The notes under the pieces were generated by a model, which saw only the letters and a program-made list of their open reading frames with translations, ran no database searches and had not been told where the DNA came from. The position numbers were made by a program, and so were the translations under genes. Below, piece by piece: positions 1-8,310 of a stretch of 64,000 nt of DNA. Source of the stretch: CAVYXK01 sp963708245 (GTDB lineage Bacteria > Pseudomonadota > Alphaproteobacteria > Acetobacterales > Acetobacteraceae); the NCBI GenBank assembly GCA_963708245.1, contig OY970201.1:1054001-1118000 (forward strand), given 5' to 3'. Every line of letters begins with the position of its first letter. The stretch's first letter is position 1.

Positions 1-1
1 G

Positions 2-865
2 GCTGCCGATATCGATGTGCTCGTCGCCGGCCGCGCCTGTGACACGGCGATCTTCGCCGCTCTGCCGACGATGCTCGACTTTCCCGTCGGCCTGGGGATG
101 CATATGGCGAAGATCATCGAGTGCGCATCGTTATGTTGTGTGCCGGGCGGCCGCGACTCGATTCTCGCCACGCTCGACCACGATGGGTTCGAGCTGGGGA
201 GCATGGCGCCGCAACGCCGCGCCACACCAGTCTCCGTTGCCGCTCACAGCCTGTATGAACAGGCCGACCCTTACGCTGTGCAGGAGCCCGAGGGCAGGCT
301 CGATCTCGCGGCCGCCACCTATCGCGCCATCGACGACCGGCGCACGCGCGTTAGCGGCGCGAGATGGATTCCGAGCACAGATCCCGCCATCAAGCTTGAA
401 GGTGCACGCCCGATCGGTGAACGCGCGATTCTGCTGGCTGGCGCTGCCGATCCTCGTTTCATCGCGCAGCACCGCGACATCCTGCGCGAAGTCGCCGCCG
501 TGGCGCGCGAGCTGGTGTGCGAGGACGCGCCGCAGGATTACACGCTGACCTTCCGCGTCTATGGCGTGGACGGTGTGCGGATGGCCGCGCCGGAACATGA
601 AACCCCGCCGGGCGAGGTGTTCGTTCTCGGCGAAGTCATTGCGCCGAGTCGCGAACGCGCCGCCGAGGTAATGCGGACCACCAAACAATACCTGCTGCAT
701 CACGGCTACCGCGGCCGGCTCTCAACCGCAGGCAATCTCGCTTTCCCGTTCACGCCGCCGGAGATCTCGACCGGCCCGGCCTATCGGTTCAACGTCTTCC
801 ATCTGCTGCGCACGCCCGATCCCGATGCGCTGTTTCCTCTGGAGGTGGAGACCGTCAGGGGTTGA
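2..865 (+). CDS. AtuA-like (DUF1446) protein, 3' part
   Basis: This is the C-terminal 287 residues of a protein whose start lies upstream of the window; the frame is open from base 2. The text matches the acyclic terpene utilisation AtuA / DUF1446 family, usually about 450 aa. Visible family hallmarks are the stretch LYEQADPYAVQEPEGRLDL and, shortly after, RRTRVSGARW. AtuA proteins belong to citronellol/geraniol catabolic clusters in Pseudomonas, but homologues are widespread and the reaction is not established, so no substrate is assigned. The last 11 bases overlap the convergent SH3-protein gene. Confidence 0.8.
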   Translation, partial: AADIDVLVAGRACDTAIFAALPTMLDFPVGLGMHMAKIIECASLCCVPGGRDSILATLDHDGFELGSMAPQRRATPVSVAAHSLYEQADPYAVQEPEGRLDLAAATYRAIDDRRTRVSGARWIPSTDPAIKLEGARPIGERAILLAGAADPRFIAQHRDILREVAAVARELVCEDAPQDYTLTFRVYGVDGVRMAAPEHETPPGEVFVLGEVIAPSRERAAEVMRTTKQYLLHHGYRGRLSTAGNLAFPFTPPEISTGPAYRFNVFHLLRTPDPDALFPLEVETVRG

Positions 866-1544
866 TCGCCTCGTTCGGCAACGTACCCCAGAAGGCCAGG
901 CGCGGCAGCCAGCCGCGATAGTCGCCGACCTGCACGCGGCACCAGGTGGCGCCGGGCGCGCAAGACAGAAGATGTGCGATTACGCCCGGCTCGAGCTCGG
1001 CGATAGGCCGCGCGCTGTCGCTGGCCTCCGCGCGCAGGGTTTGCCGACCACCCGTAATGATGACATCGCGCCGCGCGACCAGTGTGGCCTCATGCATCCA
1101 GCCCTTCTCGCCGTCCGGCGTCTCGACCAGCCGCCAGACGTCGAACTCGCGGAGGATCTCCACAGGCATGCCGGCCCGCTTGTACACCCAATCGATCGGA
1201 TAACGGGCGCCGGGGCCGGCGCGCAAGTTCACTATGTCCGCGCGCAGCGAGACGTAGCGCGGCAGCGGCAGGCCGGTCGCGGCGCCCTTGTTGGGGTCCT
1301 GCTCCGGCGGCTTCGCGGCCTGTGCGGTGGTCGCCGCAGCAGGTGCCGGCTGCTTTGCTGGCGGAATCGGCGGAATCGGCAGCCTGAACGCCGTGCGGGG
1401 CGCCCGACCGGAAGGCTTATGCTTCAGCGGGTGCAGCGGGATCGGTTTGGGCGGCGGACCTTCCGCCCAGGCTACCGGTGCAGCGAAGGCAACCAGCAGA
1501 AGCAGGAGAAGCAGCGTAGCAAGACGCCAAGTCGGCATGCCCAC
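855..1544 (-). CDS. exported bacterial SH3-domain protein
   Basis: 229 aa. The N-terminus is a clear signal peptide: a Leu-run after MGMPTWR and a probable cleavage after the AWA at residues 25-27. A Pro/Ala/Lys-rich linker follows to about residue 95. The remainder, from RYVSLRADIVNLRAGPGARY onward, is a bacterial SH3 domain pair (SH3_4 type, with NLRAGPG and the WRLVETPDGEKGWMH core). Such proteins are usually periplasmic and thought to bind peptidoglycan or protein partners; the partner is unknown here. Its 3' end overlaps the AtuA-like gene by 11 bp. It may be co-transcribed with the DsrE/MoeB pair, which lies just upstream on the same strand. Confidence 0.8.
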   Translation of the reverse strand: MGMPTWRLATLLLLLLLVAFAAPVAWAEGPPPKPIPLHPLKHKPSGRAPRTAFRLPIPPIPPAKQPAPAAATTAQAAKPPEQDPNKGAATGLPLPRYVSLRADIVNLRAGPGARYPIDWVYKRAGMPVEILREFDVWRLVETPDGEKGWMHEATLVARRDVIITGGRQTLRAEASDSARPIAELEPGVIAHLLSCAPGATWCRVQVGDYRGWLPRLAFWGTLPNEAINP

Positions 1545-1579
1545 GTTCGTGCCAAAACCTGCGGAATCGCGTCAAGCAT

Positions 1580-1972
1580 TCAGAACGTGACGATCTGCGC
1601 TGCGCCGATCTCGGCAAAGAACGTGGCAAGTCCGGCGACTTCGACCTCGGGCAGCAGCCCGGCCGGATCGATGCCTTCAGCGCGCAGGCCCGAATCGCAG
1701 GCGATCAGACGGACCCCGAGCTCGCGCGCCGCTTCGCGCAGCTCGTCCATTCCGGCAACCCCGGCATCTCGGACCCGGCGGTCGCGGGCCGCATCGGTCA
1801 AAGCGCTCCAGTCACTGAGCAATGCGCGGCAACCGGCATTGGTTGCAAACAGCACCACCTGACGCCCCAGCGCCGCGGCCCCCGCTGCCACCATGAAGGC
1901 GTAGTGCGCCCGTTCGTGCATGCCGGATAGCAGAAGGATGCCCAGCTTGGCGTCAGTCGATTCAGACGGCAC
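1580..1972 (-). CDS. DsrE family sulfur-transfer-like protein
   Basis: 130 aa from a GTG start at 1972 that overlaps the last codons of the upstream MoeB-like gene, suggesting translational coupling. A longer frame to an ATG at 2092 exists, but it reads through moeB coding sequence and its extra residues are not family-like. The protein has the alpha/beta DsrE/F fold pattern: KLGILLLSGMHERAHYAFMVAAGAAALGR at the start (here given only as KLGILLLSG and AHYAFMVAAG), and a Cys in IACDSG that could carry sulfur. Pairing with an E1-like adenylyltransferase supports a role in sulfur or cofactor metabolism; this is inference. Confidence 0.7.
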   Translation of the reverse strand: MPSESTDAKLGILLLSGMHERAHYAFMVAAGAAALGRQVVLFATNAGCRALLSDWSALTDAARDRRVRDAGVAGMDELREAARELGVRLIACDSGLRAEGIDPAGLLPEVEVAGLATFFAEIGAAQIVTF

Positions 1973-2786
1973 AGGCAGGAGCAGTCGTGGTGCGATGGTG
2001 CGACAGGTCTCGGATCGTGGCAGCCTGACCACATAAGGCGCAGGCCGGGTCCTGGCGCAGGCGTACCAGACGGAAGCGCGTCGCCAGCGCATCCCAGATC
2101 AGCAAACGTCCCGACAGCGACTCGCCGATACCCAGTATTTCCTTCAGTGTTTCTGTCGCCTGCAACGTGCCCATCACGCCGGTAACAGCGCCGAGCACGC
2201 CGGCTTCGCTGCAGCTCGGCACGACGCCTTCGGGGGGCGGCTCTGGAAACAGACAGCGATAGCAGGGTCCGCCGGCATGGGCGTGCGGCTTGAACACCGA
2301 AAGCTGACCCTCGAAGCGCAGCACCGCGGCCGAGACCAACGTGCGCCGGCCAAGTACACAGGCATCGGCCACCAGGAACCGCGTGGCGAAATTATCCGTG
2401 CCGTCGCAGACGATGTCGTAATCCGCAATTATAGCCACGGCATTGTCGGCGTTCAGCCGCACCGGATGCGTTTCGATTCGCACGCCGGGATTGATCGCCC
2501 GTGCTGCCTCGGCAGCCGAAGCCGCCTTCAACGTGCCGAGTCGCGCCGTGGTGTGTGCGATCTGGCGTTGCAGGTTGGAAAGCTCGACGTAATCGTCATC
2601 GACGATGCCAATTGCGCCGACCCCTGCAGCCGCCAGGTACAGCACAACCGGACTGCCCAACCCGCCTGCGCCCACTACCAGCACGCGTGCCGCTTTCAGC
2701 CGCGCCTGCCCGGTGCCGCCCACCTCGGCCAGCAGGATGTGGCGTGAGTAGCGCTGGATTTCGTCTTCGCTGAATTCGAGGTCCAT
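1962..2786 (-). CDS. moeB: MoeB/ThiF-type adenylyltransferase
   Basis: 274 aa, the usual MoeB length. Start at MDLEFSEDE (2786) rather than the longer frame to 2876, because family members begin with a short helix followed by RYSRHI. The nucleotide-binding GAGGLGS is at 39-45, the substrate-site R and N of NLQRQ at 71-75, CDGTDNF at 127-133, zinc CxxC pairs at 175-178 and about 248-251, and a thiol in SCSEAG at 192. MoeB activates the C-terminal glycine of MoaD for molybdopterin synthesis; ThiF does the same for ThiS. No MoaD or ThiS gene is adjacent, so MoeB versus ThiF/HesA cannot be settled here. Confidence 0.85.
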   Translation of the reverse strand: MDLEFSEDEIQRYSRHILLAEVGGTGQARLKAARVLVVGAGGLGSPVVLYLAAAGVGAIGIVDDDYVELSNLQRQIAHTTARLGTLKAASAAEAARAINPGVRIETHPVRLNADNAVAIIADYDIVCDGTDNFATRFLVADACVLGRRTLVSAAVLRFEGQLSVFKPHAHAGGPCYRCLFPEPPPEGVVPSCSEAGVLGAVTGVMGTLQATETLKEILGIGESLSGRLLIWDALATRFRLVRLRQDPACALCGQAATIRDLSHHRTTTAPACAV

Positions 2787-2975
2787 GCAGCCCAACATAA
2801 AGGCCAGCACTGGTGGTTGCGAGGCCCCTGCCAGACGATTGCACAAAAGAAAGGCGACGCCCTTGAGCGCCGCCAAAGTTTAGGGAGGAAACGTCGAACA
2901 CAGCGAGCCGAAAACCGGCCCGCCGCGCCGCCGCATATGGCGCCGCAGGATAATGATGCAACCCGCCGCCCCGAT

Positions 2976-3284
2976 TTATTTGCTCTGCACGCGCGGCGAC
3001 GGCTTCAAGACCGGCATTGTCGTGCCGGTTGCTGGCGGCAGCTTATCCATTCCTGGATCGACCGCCGGCGGCTGGATCGTGCCGTTGGACTGCGACAGGC
3101 GTTGGTCAAGGGATTGTTTGGCGCTTTCATGACCGAGCTGTGCCGAACCGTTGGAAGTGGGCGCCTCCGGCGATATCGAGAACGGCGGCGCCGGAGACTG
3201 GTTGGGTGCCGCGCTCTGCTGGGCGGCTAGCGCCATGCCGGGCGCCATCACCACGCAGGCGGCAAACGCAAGCTGCTTGAACAT
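2976..3284 (-). CDS. small exported Pro/Ser-rich hypothetical protein
   Basis: 102 aa. The start at 3284 is fixed by a strong ribosome binding site (GGAGGA, 6 bases upstream) and a typical signal peptide: MFKQLAFAACVVMAPGMALA with cleavage after ALA. The mature part is low-complexity, rich in Pro, Ser, Gln and Asn, with no recognised domain and a basic C-terminus. Probably periplasmic or secreted. A longer open frame on this strand exists only because it reads antisense to the downstream nucleotidyltransferase gene. Function unknown. Confidence 0.6.
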   Translation of the reverse strand: MFKQLAFAACVVMAPGMALAAQQSAAPNQSPAPPFSISPEAPTSNGSAQLGHESAKQSLDQRLSQSNGTIQPPAVDPGMDKLPPATGTTMPVLKPSPRVQSK

Positions 3285-3611
3285 TTGATCTCCTCCGATC
3301 GCTGCACATAAGCCAGGCTGCAGCCTGATCAGACAGGCGGCAGACCACTCGAACGCCCGGCCGATACGGCCGGTTTCGAGGCGTAATCCCGCTACTGTCG
3401 TCCGCCCTGGCTCTAGGTCCGTACCGAGCGGGCGCAGGCAGCGCCCCCAACGCGCCCGGATCGCGCTAGCTTGAGGACGCGCTCCCGGGCCGCGGAGGGA
3501 AGACGGACCGTAATGCCCGGTGCCGTGGAGGACTTCCCTTGGGTCTCCACGCCCGAGAATACTCATCATAATGATGCAGACTTCAAGCAAAAGGGCCTGT
3601 GGCGCTGTAGA
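3285..3611. other. divergent intergenic region
   Basis: This 327-bp stretch separates the minus-strand exported protein from the plus-strand nucleotidyltransferase. It must hold both promoters. I see no RNA gene or repeat in it. The coding frame of the nucleotidyltransferase is open back to 3471, so a longer N-terminus is possible but does not look family-like. Confidence 0.4.
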
Positions 3612-4253
3612 ATGCATCACCATCATCTGTACCGCTTCGAACAGATCGTTCGTTCCGATCCCACTCTGATGCACCTGCTCGTGCGCTTGCGGGACCTTCG
3701 CCTCCCGCAATGGCGCCTCGTCGCCGGCTGCCTCTACCAGACCGTCTGGAACCATCTCACCGGCCGCCCACGCGGCACCGGCATCCAGGACTTCGACCTG
3801 ATCTACTTCGACCCCGCCGACCTCTCCTGGCACGCGGAAGACGCCGTCATCCGCCGCGTGGCCGCCGCCACCCAAGACGCCCCCGCCCCAGTCGAGGCCC
3901 GCAACCAGGCACGCGTCCATCTCTGGTTCGAACGCCGCTTCGGCACCCCCTACCCGCCCCTCTCGTCCGCCGACGAATCCCTGTTGCGCTACGCCTCGAT
4001 CGTTCACGCCATCGGCGTGCGCCTGAACGACGGCGACAGCCTAGACATCGCGGCGCCGTTCGGCCTCGACGACCTCTTCTCCATGGTGATCCGCCCGAAC
4101 TACGCGCTCGACAACGCCGCCTCCCACACGCGCAAGGCGGAAAGAGCACGGCTGATCTGGCCGCAGGTCACCATCCTCCCCTGGCACCCCGTCCCCGGCG
4201 GATCGGGGCCGATCGCGAAAGCTCGCGCTGGCGCCCGCCATGACGAGCGTTGA
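3612..4253 (+). CDS. nucleotidyltransferase-like protein (DUF925 / NTP_transf_6)
   Basis: 213 aa starting at MHHHHLYRFEQIVRSDP. The core matches the NTP_transf_6 family: LRLPQWRLVAGCLYQTVWN followed by the acidic motif QDFDLIYFD, which resembles the paired aspartates of polymerase-beta-like nucleotidyltransferases, then a C-terminal segment with DIAAPFGLDDLFSM. These proteins are widespread in proteobacteria and no substrate is known. The four histidines after the start Met are natural sequence. Starts at 3471 or 3513 are also in frame. Confidence 0.75.
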   Translation: MHHHHLYRFEQIVRSDPTLMHLLVRLRDLRLPQWRLVAGCLYQTVWNHLTGRPRGTGIQDFDLIYFDPADLSWHAEDAVIRRVAAATQDAPAPVEARNQARVHLWFERRFGTPYPPLSSADESLLRYASIVHAIGVRLNDGDSLDIAAPFGLDDLFSMVIRPNYALDNAASHTRKAERARLIWPQVTILPWHPVPGGSGPIAKARAGARHDER

Positions 4254-4287
4254 AGGCGGCGAACGGGTGTTATGATACCCCAACGAC

Positions 4288-5172
4288 CTACGTCACCCAA
4301 TCCGCCCGCAGGCGATCGCGGATGTCGCGAAGCCCGACGACCTCCAGCCCGTTTTCTCGCACCCATTCGCCAACCCGCGGCGTCTTGAACAGCGCATATT
4401 CGTCAGTACGGATGTGGGCGTATTCCGGTTCGATGACCTCGAAATCTCCCGGCGCATTGAAATGCAGGGAAAGAAATGTCATCCCCTTCGGAATACCCTG
4501 GAAAATTTCACGATACGCGGTCTCGGCATCGGTGGTGCGTTGCCATGGCGTCTCGTAAACCATCTCGAAGACCGGGAAGCCCTTCGCACGTGCTCGTGCC
4601 AGGGCGGCATCATACCGCTCGTTCGTCATCGGGCCCGAGTAGCTCCTGGGATTGAACGTGTCGTAGTTCTTCACGAGAAGAATTGGCAACTTGTAGTCGA
4701 TGCCGAGTTGCACGTAGATATCGATGAACTCGGGGCACATCGCTGTTCCCATGTGCGCATCGAGATGCGTCAGGTCGAACCCGGCAGCGATTGCCGTCTC
4801 GATCTGCGCCCGCAGCTCTGCTTCGACCGCATCGGGCACCGCGTGGCGGCGCACGTTCGGCACGTCCGGCCAGAAAAACCCCAGGGCATCGGTCAGGCCC
4901 GCGGAAAGCGGCGGGCCGGTCAGCGGTCGCCAGCGATATGGTTTCTTTTCGCTCGTCAGCGTCAGGTGCACGCCGATGTCGAGCGTGCGGTTCACCGCGG
5001 CCATCTCGGCCGCTTCGGCAAACCACGGGCAGGGTACCATCACCGAGCCGGAGCTGCAGGTGCCGAGCGCACATAGCTCCGCAAACGCCGTATTGGCGCC
5101 ATGCGTCGTTCCAATGTCGTCCTCGTGAATCACGACGTAGCGATGACCGTGAGCGAAATCCGCGAAAGTCAT
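4288..5172 (-). CDS. YdjC/ChbG-family carbohydrate deacetylase
   Basis: 294 aa. The YdjC fold is recognised by the early metal site HEDDIG (residues 16-21), GVHLTLTSE in the middle and THLDAHMG around residue 136, the Asp/His set that binds the divalent metal. ChbG deacetylates chitobiose or N-acetylated sugars. Here the gene is the last of a minus-strand operon with a DegT aminotransferase and a sugar ABC importer, 29 bases after the ATPase gene, so it most likely deacetylates the imported (oligo)saccharide. The specific sugar cannot be read from sequence. Confidence 0.8.
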   Translation of the reverse strand: MTFADFAHGHRYVVIHEDDIGTTHGANTAFAELCALGTCSSGSVMVPCPWFAEAAEMAAVNRTLDIGVHLTLTSEKKPYRWRPLTGPPLSAGLTDALGFFWPDVPNVRRHAVPDAVEAELRAQIETAIAAGFDLTHLDAHMGTAMCPEFIDIYVQLGIDYKLPILLVKNYDTFNPRSYSGPMTNERYDAALARARAKGFPVFEMVYETPWQRTTDAETAYREIFQGIPKGMTFLSLHFNAPGDFEVIEPEYAHIRTDEYALFKTPRVGEWVRENGLEVVGLRDIRDRLRADWVT

Positions 5173-5201
5173 GTTTCAGCCTTTCTCTGTGCCGAGCTCG
5201 C

Positions 5202-6047
5202 TCATGCCACCCGCGCCACCAGATCGGTCAGCTCATCCAGCTCGATCTCATCGCGGCGGAAATGCGCGGCGACGCGTCCCTGCGCGAGCACCGTCAGGTC
5301 ATCGGCGACCGACAGCGCATGACGGAAGTTATGGGTAATCAGGATGACCGCCTGGCCCCGCTCGCTTGCCTGCACGATATGCTCCAGCACGCGCCCCGCT
5401 TGCCGCACCGCGAGCGCCGATGTCGGCTCGTCCAGCACCAGAAGGCTGGAGCCGAAGAACATCGCCCGCGCGATCGCCAGCGATTGTCGCTCCCCGCCGG
5501 AGATGTTCACTCCCCGCTCGTCCAGCCCGCGCCCCCAGCGCACGCCCAACTGGTGCAGCGCGGAACGAGCCATGTCGTCGGCCCGCTTCAGATCCAACCA
5601 CTTGAACGGGCCGAAACCCTTCTGCGGCTCGCGGCCGAGCACGATGTTGCGCGTCACCGACAAAAGCTCGCAGACCGCCAGGTCCTGAAACACCGTTGCG
5701 ATCCCCAACTGCCGCGCCTGCGCCGGGTTAGCGAACGTCACCGGCTCCCCGCGGAACCGCAACTCGCCACGGTCAGGCGGAAACACTCCCGAGAGGATCT
5801 TGATCAGTGTCGACTTGCCCGCGCCATTGTCGCCGAGCAGCGCCAGAATGCGGCCAGCGTACGCCTTCAGCGAAACGTCGATCAGCGCCGTCGTCGCGCC
5901 GAAAGCTTTCGAGATATTGACCGCCTCGATCACCGGCACGGCGTCCGCGGGGATCGGCGTCACCTTGCGTCGCCGCGGCAGATCCGGCGAGCCAACACCC
6001 GCAGAAAGCGGCGCATGCTCCGGACTCGGCACGGAAGCCGAACTCAT
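5202..6047 (-). CDS. sugar ABC transporter ATP-binding protein
   Basis: 281 aa, one nucleotide-binding domain. Start at 6047 (MSSASVPSPEH) shares the ATGA overlap with the permease stop. About 38 disordered residues precede the domain. Walker A is GDNGAGKST at about 72-80, the Q-loop is in TVFQDLAV, the signature is ISGGERQ (Ile for the usual Leu) and Walker B is LLVLDEPTSAL, followed by the switch His in ITHN. This is the single-domain FrcA-type arrangement of the carbohydrate uptake (CUT2-like) family rather than the double-domain RbsA. It energises import with the permease encoded immediately upstream. Confidence 0.88.
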   Translation of the reverse strand: MSSASVPSPEHAPLSAGVGSPDLPRRRKVTPIPADAVPVIEAVNISKAFGATTALIDVSLKAYAGRILALLGDNGAGKSTLIKILSGVFPPDRGELRFRGEPVTFANPAQARQLGIATVFQDLAVCELLSVTRNIVLGREPQKGFGPFKWLDLKRADDMARSALHQLGVRWGRGLDERGVNISGGERQSLAIARAMFFGSSLLVLDEPTSALAVRQAGRVLEHIVQASERGQAVILITHNFRHALSVADDLTVLAQGRVAAHFRRDEIELDELTDLVARVA

Positions 6048-7210
6048 GGCGCCCGCTCCTCCCGCACACCGAAGCCGCCGATCCGCTCGGGCGGAACCGC
6101 CGCTCCATCGCTGCCGCCATCGGCACGCATAACAGCGACGATCGCGGCATCGGCCGCTTCGCTGCTGCGCTGGAAGCCGGCCAGCGGTCTGGAACGCGCC
6201 ATTCGCCGCGCCACCGCGGTGTTCAGGATCACCGCCCCCACCACGATTGCACCAGTCAGCGTCTTGAAGAAATGCCCCGGAGCCCCGGCGAGTACCAGGC
6301 CAACCTGTATCATTCCGAACGTAATAGCCCCCAAGACTGTGCCGATCACACTGCCGTAGCCGCCGGAAAGCAAGGTGCCGCCGATCACCGTGACCGCCAC
6401 CGCCTGCAATTCCATCCCTTCCCCCCGCAGCGCGTCCACCGAGGAGAAACGCGCCACCTGGATCACCCCGGAAACGGCGCCCAGCGCGGAAGTCAGCATG
6501 AACAGTATGATCGTGACCCGATCGACGGGAACGCCAAGATTGCGCGCCGCCTGCTCGTTCTGCCCGCGCGCCTGCACCCAGTTGCCGAACCGGGTACGCG
6601 ACAGCAGGAAAGTTCCAACAGCACCAATCAGGAAGAACCAGACCATCGACATGCGGAACCCGCCGAGCAGTGGCCCCGACATGATGTCCTTGAACTCCGC
6701 CGGGATCGCAACCATCATCGGAAACCCGCCGGTCAGCGCGATCACCACGCCGCGCCAAATCAGCATGGTTCCAAGAGTCACGACAAAGGAGTGGATACGG
6801 AACCGCACCACCAGAGCTCCGTTCACCGCTCCCAGCGCCGCCCCGACCAGCACCGCCGCTGCCGCCGCGATGACCGGCGGCATCCCGTGGTCGCGCATCA
6901 GCACGACCGCGACGTATGAGGTCAGCCCCAGCACCGCCCCAACCGACAAGTCGAAATGTCCGCCGATCATCAGCAGCGTGACGCCGACGCTGATGATGCC
7001 AAGTTCCGAAGCGACCGCCATCACGCTGACATAGGTCAGCTTGGTCGGGAACAGCTCCGGGTTGAGCGCGGTGAACACAATGTACAGGATCACCACCGCG
7101 GCAAGCGACGTCGCCTCGGGACGCAGCATGAAGCGGCGAAACGCTTCCCCGTAGACGGCGCGCCGCACGTGACGTACGAAAGTCGTGCTTTGGTCGGGAC
7201 CGTGCGCCAT
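6044..7210 (-). CDS. sugar ABC transporter permease (RbsC-like)
   Basis: 388 aa inner-membrane protein with about ten hydrophobic segments and the RbsC-type family motifs GGHFDLSVGAVLGL, GALVVRFRIHSFVVTLGT and GGTLLSGGYGSVIGTVLGA. An unusually long N-terminal cytoplasmic part precedes the first membrane span, and a hydrophilic C-terminal tail follows the last. It lies between the binding-protein gene (77-base gap containing a hairpin) and the ATPase gene (ATGA overlap), so it is the membrane component of the importer. Confidence 0.88.
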   Translation of the reverse strand: MAHGPDQSTTFVRHVRRAVYGEAFRRFMLRPEATSLAAVVILYIVFTALNPELFPTKLTYVSVMAVASELGIISVGVTLLMIGGHFDLSVGAVLGLTSYVAVVLMRDHGMPPVIAAAAAVLVGAALGAVNGALVVRFRIHSFVVTLGTMLIWRGVVIALTGGFPMMVAIPAEFKDIMSGPLLGGFRMSMVWFFLIGAVGTFLLSRTRFGNWVQARGQNEQAARNLGVPVDRVTIILFMLTSALGAVSGVIQVARFSSVDALRGEGMELQAVAVTVIGGTLLSGGYGSVIGTVLGAITFGMIQVGLVLAGAPGHFFKTLTGAIVVGAVILNTAVARRMARSRPLAGFQRSSEAADAAIVAVMRADGGSDGAAVPPERIGGFGVREERAP

Positions 7211-7252
7211 TCCGGACCCTCACCGAAGGCGGTAAGCGGAGCCGCACCGGAA

Positions 7253-7268
7253 GGTGGCCGGGGCCACC
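7253..7268. promoter_or_regulatory. intercistronic hairpin after binding-protein gene
   Basis: Inverted repeat with 7-bp arms, GGTGGCC and GGCCACC, separated by GG. It sits between the binding-protein stop and the permease start. In ABC operons such hairpins commonly stabilise the upstream mRNA or attenuate transcription so that binding protein exceeds membrane components. That function is inferred from position. Confidence 0.4.
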
Positions 7269-7287
7269 CCCAGGGAGCTCCGTCAAC

Positions 7288-8274
7288 TCAGCGGTAGCCT
7301 TCCTTGACCAGGGCCGCGACGCGCTTGACGTTCGACGCGTCCACGACCGTCGGCCCAGTCAGGAAGTAGTTGGCCTCGATCAGCCCGTACTTGATGTAGT
7401 GAGTGAGCAACAGCACGGGCATGTAGCCCCGCCAGAACTGCTGTTGGTCGATCGTGAACGCCTGCCGCCCGTCCTCGATCGCGGCCAACGACTGGGCCAC
7501 GATGTCATAGCCCGTCAGGATCAGGTCCTTCCGCCCGCTATCCGACTTGGCCGACAGGAAGCCATCGATCACGTCGCAGATACTGGTGGCCGCCTGGGTG
7601 TCGGGATGCAGCCGCAGATAGTTGAAGATCGCTTCCGACTGCTGGCCCGGATCCATGGTGAGCTCGAGGAAGTCCGCCGTGATGCCGGCATCCTTGAGAG
7701 TCTTGATCTCGGCGTCCGCACGCTGGCGGCAGGTGGCATCACCCGGCTGCTGGTCGCCGACCAGCACCCGCCCTTTCACGCCCATCTTCATCAGCCGCTG
7801 CGCCGTCAGCACGCCCGCCGCCCATTCGTCGGAGCCGGTGCGGAACAGGAACATATCATCGGGCTTGCGGATCGACGAACCGGACGGCGGCGCGGCGGCA
7901 CTGCCAAACGCAATCCCGGCCTCCTTGGCGCGGGCAACCACCTCGGTATAGGCGGCGTCCTCCGCGAATTCGCACAGCGCGATGCCGTCGGCCTTCGCCG
8001 CGATCGCTTCTTCGATCTTCTCGACCTGGTTGGGAATGGTCAGTTGGTCGGGGTAGATATAGGTCACCTTGACGCCAAGGTTCCGACCTGCCTCCGCGGC
8101 GCCACGCGCCAGATAGCCGTGAAACCCGGTCGGCGCCGCGCAGCCGACGAAATAAATGCTGATCGGGTGCTCATCCGCCTTCGCCCGCCCGGCAGCACCG
8201 AGCAGCGCGACCCCAGCACAAGCCGCCAACCACCAAGTCCATCCTGTCGAGCGTCGGAGTCCACGCGCACGCAT
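7288..8274 (-). CDS. periplasmic sugar-binding protein of ABC importer
   Basis: 328 aa with a good ribosome binding site (GGGAGGAG) 6 bases before the ATG. The first 33 residues form a signal peptide (Trp/Leu/Ala core, cleavage after AKA). The mature part is a type-1 periplasmic binding protein (ribose/galactose-binding fold): ISIYFVGCAAPTGFHGYLARG, then EEAIAAKADGIALCEF, GRVLVGDQQPGDATC and the DVIDGFLSAK region. Acidic and aromatic residues typical of sugar contacts are present, but the ligand is unknown. It is the second gene of the operon headed by the DegT aminotransferase. Confidence 0.85.
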   Translation of the reverse strand: MRARGLRRSTGWTWWLAACAGVALLGAAGRAKADEHPISIYFVGCAAPTGFHGYLARGAAEAGRNLGVKVTYIYPDQLTIPNQVEKIEEAIAAKADGIALCEFAEDAAYTEVVARAKEAGIAFGSAAAPPSGSSIRKPDDMFLFRTGSDEWAAGVLTAQRLMKMGVKGRVLVGDQQPGDATCRQRADAEIKTLKDAGITADFLELTMDPGQQSEAIFNYLRLHPDTQAATSICDVIDGFLSAKSDSGRKDLILTGYDIVAQSLAAIEDGRQAFTIDQQQFWRGYMPVLLLTHYIKYGLIEANYFLTGPTVVDASNVKRVAALVKEGYR

Positions 8275-8310
8275 CTTCTGCTCCTCCCTTGTTTTGGTTC
8301 TTCGATTATC

